NCBI RefSeq assembly: GCF_900105415.1
Contig: NZ_FNSM01000001.1
Span: forward strand, 3,014,501-3,078,500
Direction of reading: 5' to 3'
DNA: 64,000 nt
Source: Streptomyces sp. TLI_105
GTDB taxonomy: Bacteria > Actinomycetota > Actinomycetes > Streptomycetales > Streptomycetaceae
Shown here: in pieces, positions 34,360-42,452 of the stretch
Layout of the letters: each line of letters begins with the position of its first letter
Position numbering within the stretch: position 1 is the first letter of the stretch
Notes under the pieces: model-generated
Databases searched by the model: none
Told to the model about the DNA's origin: nothing
What the model saw: only the letters and a program-made list of their open reading frames with translations
Program-made: the position numbers and the translations under genes

Positions 34360-35783
34360 GGCGTACGTACCTCCTGGTCGTCCCCCGTCCAGCCGGGGCC
34401 GAGGTGAAGTGTGCCCCAGGCCGCGTCGTCGAGCGCGGCCAGCCGGTCGGCGCGGGCCCGGCGGGCGGGCCGCGCCAGATCACCCGGCACGGTGAGGGCC
34501 GCGGCGGCCGCGAGGTGCCCGTGCCGGAGCCGGGTCCTCATGTCGAGCCCGCGGAGGGTCCCGGAGAGGAAACCGGCGGCGAAGGCGTCGCCGGCGCCGA
34601 CGGGGGAGACGACGGTGACGCGGGGGGCGGGGACGGGGGTGGCGGTGTCGCGTCCGCGGGGTGGGCGGCCGACGGGTGCGGGTGCGTCGAGTGGAGCTGT
34701 GTCGAGTGCGGCTGCGGGGCCGCTGCGCGGGGCCTTCTCCCCCACCCGGCCCCTTCCCGAAACCGGGGGCAAGCCCCCAGACCCCCGTACGGCCTGCGGC
34801 CGTGTCCTCGAACGCCGGACGGGCTGGTATTCAGCCCCGCCGGCGTTTGAGGCGCCGGGTCCGGGACGGAGTCCCGGTTCGGGAAGGGGTCGGGTGGGGA
34901 AAGAAGCCGCGCAGCGCTCGAACGCCATCGCCCCCTCCCCACCCAGCTTCACGACCACCACCCCCGGCTCCGCCAGCACCGCACGGATCGCGGCCGGGTC
35001 CCCGCAGTCCCACAGCGCCGCCGCCTCGTCCGCCCCCACGAAGACGACATCCGCCCGACGGGCCAGTTCGAGGAGCACCTCGGAGGCCCGGCCGTCCCGC
35101 CACAAACCCGGCCGATGGTTCACGTCGAACGAGACGAGCGGTCGCCCGGGCCGCGGCGCGGTGAGCTCCCGCATCAGAGCCAGGCAGTCCGCGGACAGCG
35201 CCGCGGTGATGCCGGTCAGATGGAGGATCCGGGCATCGGCGACGGCCTCGTACGGAACGGTGGCCGGCGACATGGCCGAAGCCGCGGAACCGGCCCGGTA
35301 ATAGACGACCTCGTGGGCGTCGGTCGCCCGGTCCTCGTCGGTGCGGAAGTAGACGCCGGTCGGCCGGTGCGGGTCGCGGCCGACGGCGCTGACGTCGACC
35401 CCGTACCCCGCGATCGTGTCGACGAGGTGGTCGCCGAAGCCGTCGCGGCCGACGCGGCCGACCCAGCGGACGCGGTGTCCGGCGGCGGCGAGGGCGCAGG
35501 CGACGTTGGACTCGGCGCCGCCGATCGCGCGGGTGAAGGAGGGGACGTCGGCGAGGCGGCCGGGCCGGGAGGGCAGGAAGGTGACCATGGACTCGCCGAG
35601 GCAGACGACGTCCGGGCGGACGCTGTCCGGGCGGCCGACCTCCGAGCGGACGACCTCCGGACGGACGGCGTCCCGGCGGCCGGCCTCCGGGCGGGCGGCG
35701 ACGTCCCGGCGGGCGGCCTCCTGGCGGGCGCTCTCCGGGCGGACGTTCTCCAGGGCCGCGTCCACCGGCGGGGGTCCGCTCAT
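34356..35783 (-). CDS. PfkB family sugar kinase (KdgK-like) with in-frame insertion
   Basis: A 475-residue carbohydrate kinase, far above the usual 300-340. An N-terminal Arg/Pro/Glu repeat (about 10-55) precedes the core: VVCLGESMVTFLP, IGGAESNVACALAAAGH, SFDVNHRPGLW, and catalytic VSPVGAGDAFAAGFLSG. Between VVVKLGGEGAMAFER and PRVTVVSP lie about 100 extra residues, over half of them encoded by a dispersed palindromic element (34740-34899). The family reading is 2-keto-3-deoxygluconate or ribose-type kinase. Insertion sits in a surface loop before the active site; activity is uncertain. GGGAGG before ATG supports the start. Confidence 0.85.
   Translation of the reverse strand: MSGPPPVDAALENVRPESARQEAARRDVAARPEAGRRDAVRPEVVRSEVGRPDSVRPDVVCLGESMVTFLPSRPGRLADVPSFTRAIGGAESNVACALAAAGHRVRWVGRVGRDGFGDHLVDTIAGYGVDVSAVGRDPHRPTGVYFRTDEDRATDAHEVVYYRAGSAASAMSPATVPYEAVADARILHLTGITAALSADCLALMRELTAPRPGRPLVSFDVNHRPGLWRDGRASEVLLELARRADVVFVGADEAAALWDCGDPAAIRAVLAEPGVVVVKLGGEGAMAFERCAASFPTRPLPEPGLRPGPGASNAGGAEYQPVRRSRTRPQAVRGSGGLPPVSGRGRVGEKAPRSGPAAALDTAPLDAPAPVGRPPRGRDTATPVPAPRVTVVSPVGAGDAFAAGFLSGTLRGLDMRTRLRHGHLAAAAALTVPGDLARPARRARADRLAALDDAAWGTLHLGPGWTGDDQEVRTP
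34740..34899. repeat. Dispersed palindromic element inside the kinase gene
   Basis: About 160 bases. Outer arms: CCCCACCCGGCCCCTTCCCG and following ACCGGG (34740-34767) mirror 34873-34899 with one mismatch and one indel. Inner arms: CCTCGAACGCCGGACGGGCT (from 34806) mirror AGCCCCGCCGGCGTTTGAGG (to 34852) around GTATT. The inner hairpin matches a repeat family very common between Streptomyces genes. Here it interrupts a coding region without stopping the frame. Confidence 0.85.
35605..35750. repeat. Degenerate 15-bp repeats in kinase N-terminus
   Basis: Units like CGGACGACCTCCGGA and CGGGCGGCCGACCTC recur in frame and encode RPEVVRSEVGRPDSVRPD-type Arg/Pro/Glu residues ahead of the kinase fold. 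Such charged heads are not part of the family. Confidence 0.65.
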
Positions 35784-35860
35784 GGTCGCCTCCCTGTGAC
35801 TCGACTCGTACGGGTCCATTGACCCGGCCTCGGCCCGGATGTTAGACAGCCGTGAGCACC

Positions 35861-35892
35861 ATGCGCAATGAGCGTTGCACATTCCGCAACGC
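35861..35892. promoter_or_regulatory. Overlapping palindromes, candidate IclR operator
   Basis: ATGCGCAA-N6-TTGCACAT (35861-35882) and GCGTTGC-N7-GCAACGC (35872-35892) share one half-site, giving three TTGC/GCAA half-sites in 32 bases. They lie in the 127-base divergent spacer, 19 bases before the dehydratase start. IclR proteins bind such pseudo-palindromes; assignment is inferred from context. Confidence 0.6.
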
Positions 35893-35910
35893 CCACAACG
35901 AGGAGGCCTC

Positions 35911-37176
35911 ATGCCCGACCTGGCGAGCGAGCGCGTCGACCACCGCTTCAAGGCCCTGCCCCCGGACGCCGAGGGCCTGACCGTCGGCGAGCTCTCCGCC
36001 CAGCGGCGCAACCTCTTCACCGGCGGCTTCACCACCCCCGTCCTCGCCCTCTCCGCCGAGTCCGTCGAGCACAACCTGCGCCTCCTGGAGACCTACGCCG
36101 AGCGCCACGGCCTCGCCTTCGCCCCGCACGGCAAGACCTCCATGGCCCCGCAGCTCTTCGACCGGCAGTTGGAGCACGGCGCCTGGGGCATCACCGCCGC
36201 CGTCCCCCACCAGGCCCGCGTCTACCGCGCGCACGGCATCTCCCGGATCTTCCTGGCCAACGAGCTCGTGGACGCCGTCGCCCTGCGCTGGCTCGCCGCC
36301 GAGCTCGACGCCGACCCGGACTTCCGCTTCGTCTGCTACGTCGACTCCGTGCGCGGCGTCGAGCTGATGGACGAGGCCCTGCGCGCGGCCGGCGCGGCCC
36401 GCCCCGTGGACGTGGTCGTCGAGCTGGCCGCCGGTTCGACCGGGCGTACGGGCGTACGGACGGAGACGGAGTGCGCGGCCGTCGCCGACGCGGTCGCGGC
36501 CGCCCCCACCCTGCGGCTCGTCGGCGTCGCCGGCTACGAGGGCACGATGCCCGGCGCCGACGCCGACTCGGTGCGCGAGTGGCTGCGCCGACTCGTCGGG
36601 CTCGCGGCCGACTTCGACAAGGCCGGCCGCTTCGACCCCGCCATCGGCGAGATCGTGGTGACCGCGGGCGGCAGCGAGTGGTTCGACACGGTCGCCGAGG
36701 TCTTCGCGGAGATCCCCGACCTCTCCCTCCCCGTCCTGAAGCTGCTGCGCTCCGGCGCGTACGTCTCGCACGACGACGGCCAGTACCGCGACCGCACCCC
36801 CTTCAACCGGATCCCCGAGGAGGGCGCGCTGCAGCCCGCGTTCCGGCTCTGGTCGCAGGTCGTCTCCCGCCCCACCTCCGAGCAGGCCTTCACCAACGCG
36901 GGCAAGCGGGACGCCGCCCATGACCTGCACCTCCCCGAGGCGCAGGTGGTCCGCGACGCCCGCACGGGTGAGATCCGCCCCGCGGAGGGCATCACCGTGA
37001 CGGGCCTGTCCGACCAGCACGCCTGGCTCCGCACCGAACCGGGCGCGGACCTGGAGGTCGGCGACTGGGTGGGGATGGGCCTGTCGCACCCCTGCACGAT
37101 CTTCGACAAGTGGCAGCTGATCCCGCTCGTCGAGGCGGACGGCACGGTGGTCGACCACATCCGCACGTTCTTCTAG
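35911..37176 (+). CDS. D-serine dehydratase-like fold III PLP enzyme
   Basis: A 421-residue PLP enzyme with an alanine-racemase-like barrel and DSD-like C-terminal domain. PLP Lys is in FAPHGKTSMAP (about residue 77), and the zinc-site His-Cys pair in LSHPCTIFDKW near the C-terminus. The family deaminates D-serine, D-threonine or related 2-amino-3-hydroxy acids. AGGAGG precedes the ATG. With the deacylase downstream, RidA and a PfkB kinase, D-glucosaminate is an attractive substrate (product 2-keto-3-deoxygluconate), an inference from gene context. Confidence 0.88.
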   Translation: MPDLASERVDHRFKALPPDAEGLTVGELSAQRRNLFTGGFTTPVLALSAESVEHNLRLLETYAERHGLAFAPHGKTSMAPQLFDRQLEHGAWGITAAVPHQARVYRAHGISRIFLANELVDAVALRWLAAELDADPDFRFVCYVDSVRGVELMDEALRAAGAARPVDVVVELAAGSTGRTGVRTETECAAVADAVAAAPTLRLVGVAGYEGTMPGADADSVREWLRRLVGLAADFDKAGRFDPAIGEIVVTAGGSEWFDTVAEVFAEIPDLSLPVLKLLRSGAYVSHDDGQYRDRTPFNRIPEEGALQPAFRLWSQVVSRPTSEQAFTNAGKRDAAHDLHLPEAQVVRDARTGEIRPAEGITVTGLSDQHAWLRTEPGADLEVGDWVGMGLSHPCTIFDKWQLIPLVEADGTVVDHIRTFF

Positions 37177-37194
37177 GAGCGAGGGAGCGCCAGG

Positions 37195-38775
37195 GTGATG
37201 GATCTCGTCTTCCGCGACGCGGAGGTCGTCGACGGCAGCGGCGGCGACTCCTACCGGGCCGACGTCGGCATCGAGGACGGCCGGATCGTCTCGATCGTCA
37301 AGGAGGCCGCGGCGGCCGGCTGCCAGCGCCCGACCGCCCGCCGCGTCCTGGACGCCGAGGGCCTCGCCCTGGCGCCCGGCTTCATCGACATGCACGCCCA
37401 CAGCGACCTCGCGCTGCTCCGCGACCCGGACCACAGCGCGAAGGCCGCGCAGGGCGTGACCCTCGAAGTCCTGGGCCAGGACGGCCTTTCGTACGCCCCC
37501 GTCGACGACCGCACGCTCGCGGAGGTCCGCCGGGCGATCACCGGCTGGAACGGCGACGGCTCCGATCTCGAACTCGACTGGCGCACGGTCGGCGAGTACC
37601 TGGACCGGCTCGACCGCGGGATCGCCGTGAACGCCGCGTACCTCGTCCCCCAGGGCACGGTCCGGATGTACGCGATGGGCTGGGAGGACCGTCCGGCGAC
37701 CGAGCGCGAGCTGAACCGGATGCGGCGACTGGTGGCCGAGGGCCTCGCACAGGGCGCGGTCGGCATGTCCTCCGGTCTCACCTACACCCCCGGGATGTAC
37801 GCGTCGGACTCCGAGCTCACCGAGCTGTGCCGGGTCGTGGCGGAGTACGGCGGCTATTACTGCCCGCACCACCGCTCGTACGGCGCGGGGGCGCTCCGCG
37901 CGTACGAGGAGATGGTGACGCTCACCCGCGAGGCCGGCTGCGCCCTCCACCTGGCCCACGCCACCATGAACTTCGACGTGAACGAGGGCCGCGCCCCGGA
38001 GCTCCTGGCCCTCCTCGACGAGGCCCTCGACGCGGGCGCCGACATCAGCCTCGACACGTACCCGTACACCCCCGGCAGCACGACCCTGGTCGCGCTGCTC
38101 CCCAGCTGGGCGGGCGAGGGCGGCCCCGACGCGACCCTGGAACGCCTCCGCGACGCCGCCACGGCGGAACGGATCCGGCACCACCTGGAGGAGCTCGGCT
38201 CGGACGGCTGCCACGGGGTGCCGGTCGACTGGCACACGATCGAGATCGCGGGCGTCTCGGACCCGACGGCGGCGGGCCGGGTGGGCAGCCGGGTCGACGA
38301 CTGGCGGACCGCCCGCCGGCTCCTCGTCGACGACCGCCTGGGCACGACGATCCTCCAGCACGTGGGCCACGAGGAGAACGTCCGGACGATCATGCGCCAC
38401 CGGGTGCACACGGGCGGTTCGGACGGCATCCTCCACGGCCTCAAGCCGCATCCGCGCGCGTACGGCACGTTCCCCGAGTACCTGGGGCGGTACGTGCGCG
38501 AGCTCGGCGTCCTCTCGCTGGAGGAGTGCGTCGCCCATCTCACCTCCCGCCCGGCCACCCGCCTCCGCCTCCCGGACCGGGGCCTGGTGAAGGAGGGCTA
38601 CGTGGCGGACCTGGTCCTCTTCGACCCGACGACGATCGCGTCGGGCGCGACGTACGAAAACCCCAGGACCCTCCCGGTGGGCATCCCGCACGTCCTGATC
38701 GACGGCAAGTTCGTCATGGAGGACGGCAAGAGAACGGACGTCCTGGCGGGAAGGTCGATCCGCCGCACTCCCTGA
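37195..38775 (+). CDS. N-acyl-D-amino acid deacylase family protein
   Basis: A 526-residue amidohydrolase of the D-aminoacylase branch. Zinc-site HxH is in FIDMHAHSDLALL, further ligands in YCPHHRSYG and HLAHATMNFD, and the catalytic Asp in GGSDGILHG. Standard D-aminoacylases have a metal-bridging Cys in a GNCG motif; here that position reads LEVLGQDGLSYAP, marking a distinct subgroup that may act on N-acetyl-glucosaminate or other substrates. It follows the dehydratase gene by 18 bases. GTG 37195 is used; the next codon ATG 37198 is equally possible. Confidence 0.88.
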   Translation: MMDLVFRDAEVVDGSGGDSYRADVGIEDGRIVSIVKEAAAAGCQRPTARRVLDAEGLALAPGFIDMHAHSDLALLRDPDHSAKAAQGVTLEVLGQDGLSYAPVDDRTLAEVRRAITGWNGDGSDLELDWRTVGEYLDRLDRGIAVNAAYLVPQGTVRMYAMGWEDRPATERELNRMRRLVAEGLAQGAVGMSSGLTYTPGMYASDSELTELCRVVAEYGGYYCPHHRSYGAGALRAYEEMVTLTREAGCALHLAHATMNFDVNEGRAPELLALLDEALDAGADISLDTYPYTPGSTTLVALLPSWAGEGGPDATLERLRDAATAERIRHHLEELGSDGCHGVPVDWHTIEIAGVSDPTAAGRVGSRVDDWRTARRLLVDDRLGTTILQHVGHEENVRTIMRHRVHTGGSDGILHGLKPHPRAYGTFPEYLGRYVRELGVLSLEECVAHLTSRPATRLRLPDRGLVKEGYVADLVLFDPTTIASGATYENPRTLPVGIPHVLIDGKFVMEDGKRTDVLAGRSIRRTP

Positions 38776-38789
38776 GACGGGGCGATCGC

Positions 38790-38900
38790 CCTGCCCCCCG
38801 TTGTGGGCGATCGCCCCGCCCCCGTTGTGGGCGATCGTTCCGCTGGGGCGAGGGGCCCCTGCTCGAGCGAAGCCGAGAGCTTGGGGGAGTGCGGGCACAA
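38790..38900. repeat. Intergenic palindromic repeats
   Basis: CCCCGTTGTGGGCGATCG occurs twice 25 bases apart, followed by CCCCTGCTCGAGCGAAGCCG and AGAGCTTGGGGGAG, a hairpin-forming sequence very common between Streptomyces genes. They fill the spacer between convergent genes and may act in termination. GCGATCGC-type cores are present. Confidence 0.7.
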
Positions 38901-38931
38901 CGGAACGGCGCCCCCTGCGGCGCCCGAGCCC

Positions 38932-40338
38932 CTACCGCCCGGCAACCACCGGCGCGGCCCCCTCCAAGGCACCGCCCACCCACGGCGACCGCCGCACCCA
39001 CAACAGCCCCAGCACGAGAACCACGCCGGCGAGCACGAACCCGTATCCCGGCGTGTGCCCCGACGGCTGGGTCTCGTACACCAGCGCCGCGGACAGCACG
39101 GCCAACACCTGCCCCACCCGCCCCCGCCAAGCAACCGCCGCGACGACGACCGTCCCCCACAGCAGGTACCAGGGCTGAACCATCGGCGAGAGCGCGACCA
39201 GCGCGACCAGCGAAAGCCCGAGCCCGAGCACCGGATCGAGCCGCCCCCGGTACGCCCGCCACGCGAGCACCGCGATGACCGCGAGGGCAAGGGCGAGGCC
39301 CAGCTTCTGCACGACGGCCTTGACCGGGTCGGGGTCGCCGAGGAGCGCCCCGAGCCCCAGTCCCAGGTCACTCGTCACGGACAGCGGCGTATGGATGGCC
39401 GCGGCCACGCTCTGCGTCCGCACCCACCCGAATCCGGTCCCCGCGAGGACAGACGCCCCCGCCGCCACCGCCCCCGCGACGGCCCCGGGCAGGACGAGGC
39501 CCTTCACGAGCCCCCGTACACCGCCCCCGCGCGCCGTCATCACCCCGATGAAGAGCAGGGCCACGGCCGCCGGGGACTTCACCATCATCGCGAAGCCGAC
39601 GAGGACGGAGCCGAGCACCCACCGCCCGCGCGTGGCGAGCAGGACGCCGCCGAGCATGAGGCCGATCATCAGCCCGTCGTTGTGCATGCCGCCGACGACG
39701 TGGATCAGGAACAACGGATTGAGCACGGCAAGCCAGAGGCCACCCCCGCCGCCCCCGAGCCCCCGCACCGCCCAGACGATCAGGGCGAGCGCGCCGAGGG
39801 CGATCAGTCGCATCCCGAGGACGGCGGGCACGACCGCCCCGCCGGTCGCCTTCACGACGGCCGCGGCGAGGAGCAGGAAGACGGGACCGTACGGCGCGGG
39901 GGTGTCGGTCCAGTTCCCGCCGACGCTGGCGGCCGCGTCGGCCCCGAGGTCGCCGGGGCCGAGGACGGAGGGCCCGGCCCCGTACACGTCGTGGCCCGAC
40001 AGGACCATCGCACCCTGGGCGATGTAGCTGTAGACGTCGGCGCTGTGCAGCGGCGGGGCGAGGAGCAGCGGCGCGGTCCAGCAGGCGAGGGTGGCGAGGA
40101 CCCCGTCCCGCAGGCCTCGGGCGAGGAGGACGCCGTAGCGCCACCAGGCGGCGACGAGCAGGGTCAGGCCGAGGTACGCGAGGACGGCTCCGGCGACGGT
40201 GAGCGCGGAGCCGCGCGGCTGCCACAGCGGCCCGCCGCCGAGGACCGGAAGGGTGCCGGCCGCGTAGCCGCCGACGGCGACGGCGAGCGATCCGCCCGCA
40301 CCCAGCCACCGGCATCCGGAGGCACTGAAGACCCACAT
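38932..40338 (-). CDS. MptB-like polyprenol-phosphomannose mannosyltransferase
   Basis: A 468-residue GT-C glycosyltransferase with about 12 TM helices. The first catalytic loop HSADVYSYIAQGAMVLSGHD is the MptB signature; NPLFLIHVVGGMHNDGLMIG and SPMVQPWYLLWG also fit. MptB extends alpha-1,6-mannan in mycobacterial lipoglycans; in Streptomyces the product is unclear. The ATG follows a TAGGTT box by 8 bases without a ribosome site. Confidence 0.88.
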   Translation of the reverse strand: MWVFSASGCRWLGAGGSLAVAVGGYAAGTLPVLGGGPLWQPRGSALTVAGAVLAYLGLTLLVAAWWRYGVLLARGLRDGVLATLACWTAPLLLAPPLHSADVYSYIAQGAMVLSGHDVYGAGPSVLGPGDLGADAAASVGGNWTDTPAPYGPVFLLLAAAVVKATGGAVVPAVLGMRLIALGALALIVWAVRGLGGGGGGLWLAVLNPLFLIHVVGGMHNDGLMIGLMLGGVLLATRGRWVLGSVLVGFAMMVKSPAAVALLFIGVMTARGGGVRGLVKGLVLPGAVAGAVAAGASVLAGTGFGWVRTQSVAAAIHTPLSVTSDLGLGLGALLGDPDPVKAVVQKLGLALALAVIAVLAWRAYRGRLDPVLGLGLSLVALVALSPMVQPWYLLWGTVVVAAVAWRGRVGQVLAVLSAALVYETQPSGHTPGYGFVLAGVVLVLGLLWVRRSPWVGGALEGAAPVVAGR

Positions 40339-40346
40339 GACGTGCC

Positions 40347-40352
40347 AACCTA
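40347..40352 (-). promoter_or_regulatory. -10 box TAGGTT, leaderless mptB-like promoter
   Basis: On the minus strand TAGGTT is followed by 8 bases (GGCACGTC) and the ATG of the mannosyltransferase. No Shine-Dalgarno is present. Confidence 0.4.
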
Positions 40353-40440
40353 TCCCGACCGCCCCGAAGCCCCGAGCCGAGGCCACGGCCCCACCGCACG
40401 ACACAGCCACCGCCCGGGCCCCACCGCCCGGCACACCCAC

Positions 40441-40524
40441 CGCCCGGACCGCCCAAGACCACAAGCCGAGGCAAGCCCCCATCGCCCGGGCCACCCAAGA
40501 CCACAAGCCGAGCCAAGCCCTCAC
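40441..40524. repeat. 42-bp tandem duplication
   Basis: Two adjacent 42-base units each start CGCCCGG and contain CCAAGACCACAAGCCGAG. They differ at five or so positions. A third partial CGCCCGGGC follows, and CGCCCGG occurs twice more just upstream. The spacer (40339-40553) between two leftward genes holds nothing else recognisable. Confidence 0.75.
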
Positions 40525-40553
40525 CGCCCGGGCTTCCCCCGCCCTGGCCGCCC

Positions 40554-41054
40554 CTACTTCGGGCGCTTGGTGCCGCCCCGTCCCTTCCCGGGCTTCCCCG
40601 GCCCCCAGCCGGCCGAGGCGGTGGCGGACGGTTCGGCCGTCGGCGAGGCGTCCGGGGTGGTGGTCGCGGTCCCGGACGGAGCAGCGGTGGCCGTCGACTT
40701 CGCGGAGGGAGCGGGCGCGCTCGTAGGGCCGCCGGGCACGGACGTGGCACCGCCGCCGGAGGAGGAGCCGGAGGAGGAGCCGGAGGCCGCACCCCCCGCC
40801 GCCCCCGAAGTGTTCGACGTCCCGTCGGTCGGGTCGGCCTGGATCATCGAGGGCGGCCCCTCCGCCCCGCCGTCGACGGGGGACCGTGTGCCGCCGCTCT
40901 TGCCGAGGCCGCCGGCGAGCAGCGCGGCGGCGAGGCCGAGGGCGGTGGCGCCACCCCCGGCGAGCAGCCACACCGCTCCGCGGCCCCGGCGTGCGGAGGC
41001 GTGGCGGCGGCGGGCGCGCCGGGGTCCGGCGGCTCCGGGGTCGTGGTGGTCCAT
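40554..41054 (-). CDS. Membrane-anchored Ser/Thr/Ala-rich protein
   Basis: A 166-residue hypothetical protein. A basic cytoplasmic head (PRRARRRHASARRGR) leads to one TM helix (about 28-48). The outside is low-complexity Gly/Ser/Thr/Pro (SGSSSGSSSGGG) and ends in a Lys-rich tail GKPGKGRGGTKRPK. It may be a wall-spanning or cation-rich surface protein, function unknown. The ATG is preceded at 7 bases by a consensus TACAAT. Confidence 0.7.
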   Translation of the reverse strand: MDHHDPGAAGPRRARRRHASARRGRGAVWLLAGGGATALGLAAALLAGGLGKSGGTRSPVDGGAEGPPSMIQADPTDGTSNTSGAAGGAASGSSSGSSSGGGATSVPGGPTSAPAPSAKSTATAAPSGTATTTPDASPTAEPSATASAGWGPGKPGKGRGGTKRPK

Positions 41055-41061
41055 GGCCCGG

Positions 41062-41067
41062 ATTGTA
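41062..41067 (-). promoter_or_regulatory. -10 box TACAAT, leaderless promoter
   Basis: On the minus strand TACAAT then CCGGGCC then ATG (41054): near-consensus -10 with 7-base spacing to the start codon, no ribosome-binding site. Confidence 0.55.
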
Positions 41068-41169
41068 GGGAGCACGACACCGCCGATGCGATCCGGGTCA
41101 CAGTCCGCCGGACCTGGTCCGGTTGTCCGACGTGTCCCAAAACACTCGGCGTCCCGGCCGCGCCCGCCG

Positions 41170-41175
41170 TAAGCT
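41170..41175 (+). promoter_or_regulatory. -10 box TAAGCT, leaderless alaA promoter
   Basis: TAAGCT then CTCGTC then ATG (41182), without a Shine-Dalgarno sequence. Confidence 0.45.
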
Positions 41176-41181
41176 CTCGTC

Positions 41182-42393
41182 ATGCAGGTGATCCAGTCCA
41201 CGAAGCTCGCCAACGTCTGTTACGAAATCCGGGGTCCGGTGCTCGAAGAGGCGATGCGGCTTGAGGCTGCGGGTCATCGCATCCTCAAGCTGAACACGGG
41301 CAATCCGGCCGCCTTCGGCTTCGAGTGTCCGCCCGCGATCCTCGAGGACGTGCTCCGCAACCTCTCCGAGGCGCACGGCTACGGCGACGCGAAGGGGCTG
41401 CTCTCGGCCCGCCGGGCGGTGATGAGCCACTACGAGACCAAGGGCATCCCGCTCTCCGTCGAGGACATCTACCTCGGGAACGGCGTCTCGGAGCTGATCC
41501 AGATGTCGATGCAGGCGCTGCTCGACGACGGTGACGAGGTCCTCGTCCCGGCCCCGGACTATCCGCTGTGGACCGCCTCGGTCTCGCTCGCGGGCGGTAC
41601 GGCGGTGCACTACCGCTGCGACGAGCAGTCCGACTGGATGCCGGACCTGGCGGACATCGAGCGGAAGATCACCGACCGCACCAAGGCGATCGTGATCATC
41701 AATCCGAACAACCCGACGGGCGCCGTCTACGACGACGAGATGCTCCGCTCGCTGACGGAGATCGCCCGCCGGCACAACCTGGTCGTCTGCTCGGACGAGA
41801 TCTACGACAAGATCCTCTACGACGGCACCACGCACACCCCGACCGCCGCGATCGCCCCCGATCTCCTCGTCCTCACCTTCAACGGGATGAGCAAGAACTA
41901 CCGGGTGGCCGGTTTCCGCTCCGGCTGGCTCGCGGTCTGCGGTCCGAAGCACCACGCGTCCTCGTACATCGAGGGCCTCACGATCCTCGCGAACATGCGC
42001 CTCTGCGCGAACATGCCGGCGCAGCACGCGGTGGCCGCCGCGCTCCAGGGCCGTCAGTCGATCGAGGACCTGGTGCTGCCGGGCGGGCGGCTCCTGGAGC
42101 AGCGGGACACGGCGTACGAGCTGCTGACGCAGATCCCGGGCGTGACGTGCGTGAAGCCGAAGGGCGCGCTGTACCTCTTCCCGCGTCTCGACCCGAACGT
42201 CTACAAGATCAAGGACGACCGGCAGATGGTCCTGGACCTGCTGCGGGCCGAGAAGATCATGGTCGTGCACGGGACGGGCTTCAACTGGCACGAGCCCGAT
42301 CACTTCCGGATCGTCACGCTGCCGGCGGCCGCGGACCTGGCGGACGCGGTGACCCGGATCGGCCGGTTCCTGGACGGGTACAGCCAGCCCTGA
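41182..42393 (+). CDS. alaA: Alanine aminotransferase AlaA-like
   Basis: Class I PLP aminotransferase of 403 residues that interconverts pyruvate/glutamate and alanine/2-oxoglutarate. It aligns closely by eye with E. coli AlaA: STKLANVCYEIRGPVLEEA, LVPAPDYPLWTASVSL, VIINPNNPTGAVY, SDEIYDKILYDG and the PLP lysine in FNGMSKNYRVAGFRSGW. Length fits. Monocistronic. Confidence 0.94.
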   Translation: MQVIQSTKLANVCYEIRGPVLEEAMRLEAAGHRILKLNTGNPAAFGFECPPAILEDVLRNLSEAHGYGDAKGLLSARRAVMSHYETKGIPLSVEDIYLGNGVSELIQMSMQALLDDGDEVLVPAPDYPLWTASVSLAGGTAVHYRCDEQSDWMPDLADIERKITDRTKAIVIINPNNPTGAVYDDEMLRSLTEIARRHNLVVCSDEIYDKILYDGTTHTPTAAIAPDLLVLTFNGMSKNYRVAGFRSGWLAVCGPKHHASSYIEGLTILANMRLCANMPAQHAVAAALQGRQSIEDLVLPGGRLLEQRDTAYELLTQIPGVTCVKPKGALYLFPRLDPNVYKIKDDRQMVLDLLRAEKIMVVHGTGFNWHEPDHFRIVTLPAAADLADAVTRIGRFLDGYSQP

Positions 42394-42452
42394 TCCCCGG
42401 CCGGGGCCGGAGCACCGCCGACCCCGTCCCGAACTCCGGACAACTCTCAACT

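Noticed and set aside
34356..35783. PfkB kinase as a pseudogene
   Set aside because: Frame is open throughout, key motifs (GAGD, N-terminal GG) intact and the operon overlap is kept, so it is reported as a gene with an insertion.
38790..38840. GCGATCGC motifs as HIP1-like elements
   Set aside because: HIP1 is a cyanobacterial feature; two copies within a local repeat mean little here.
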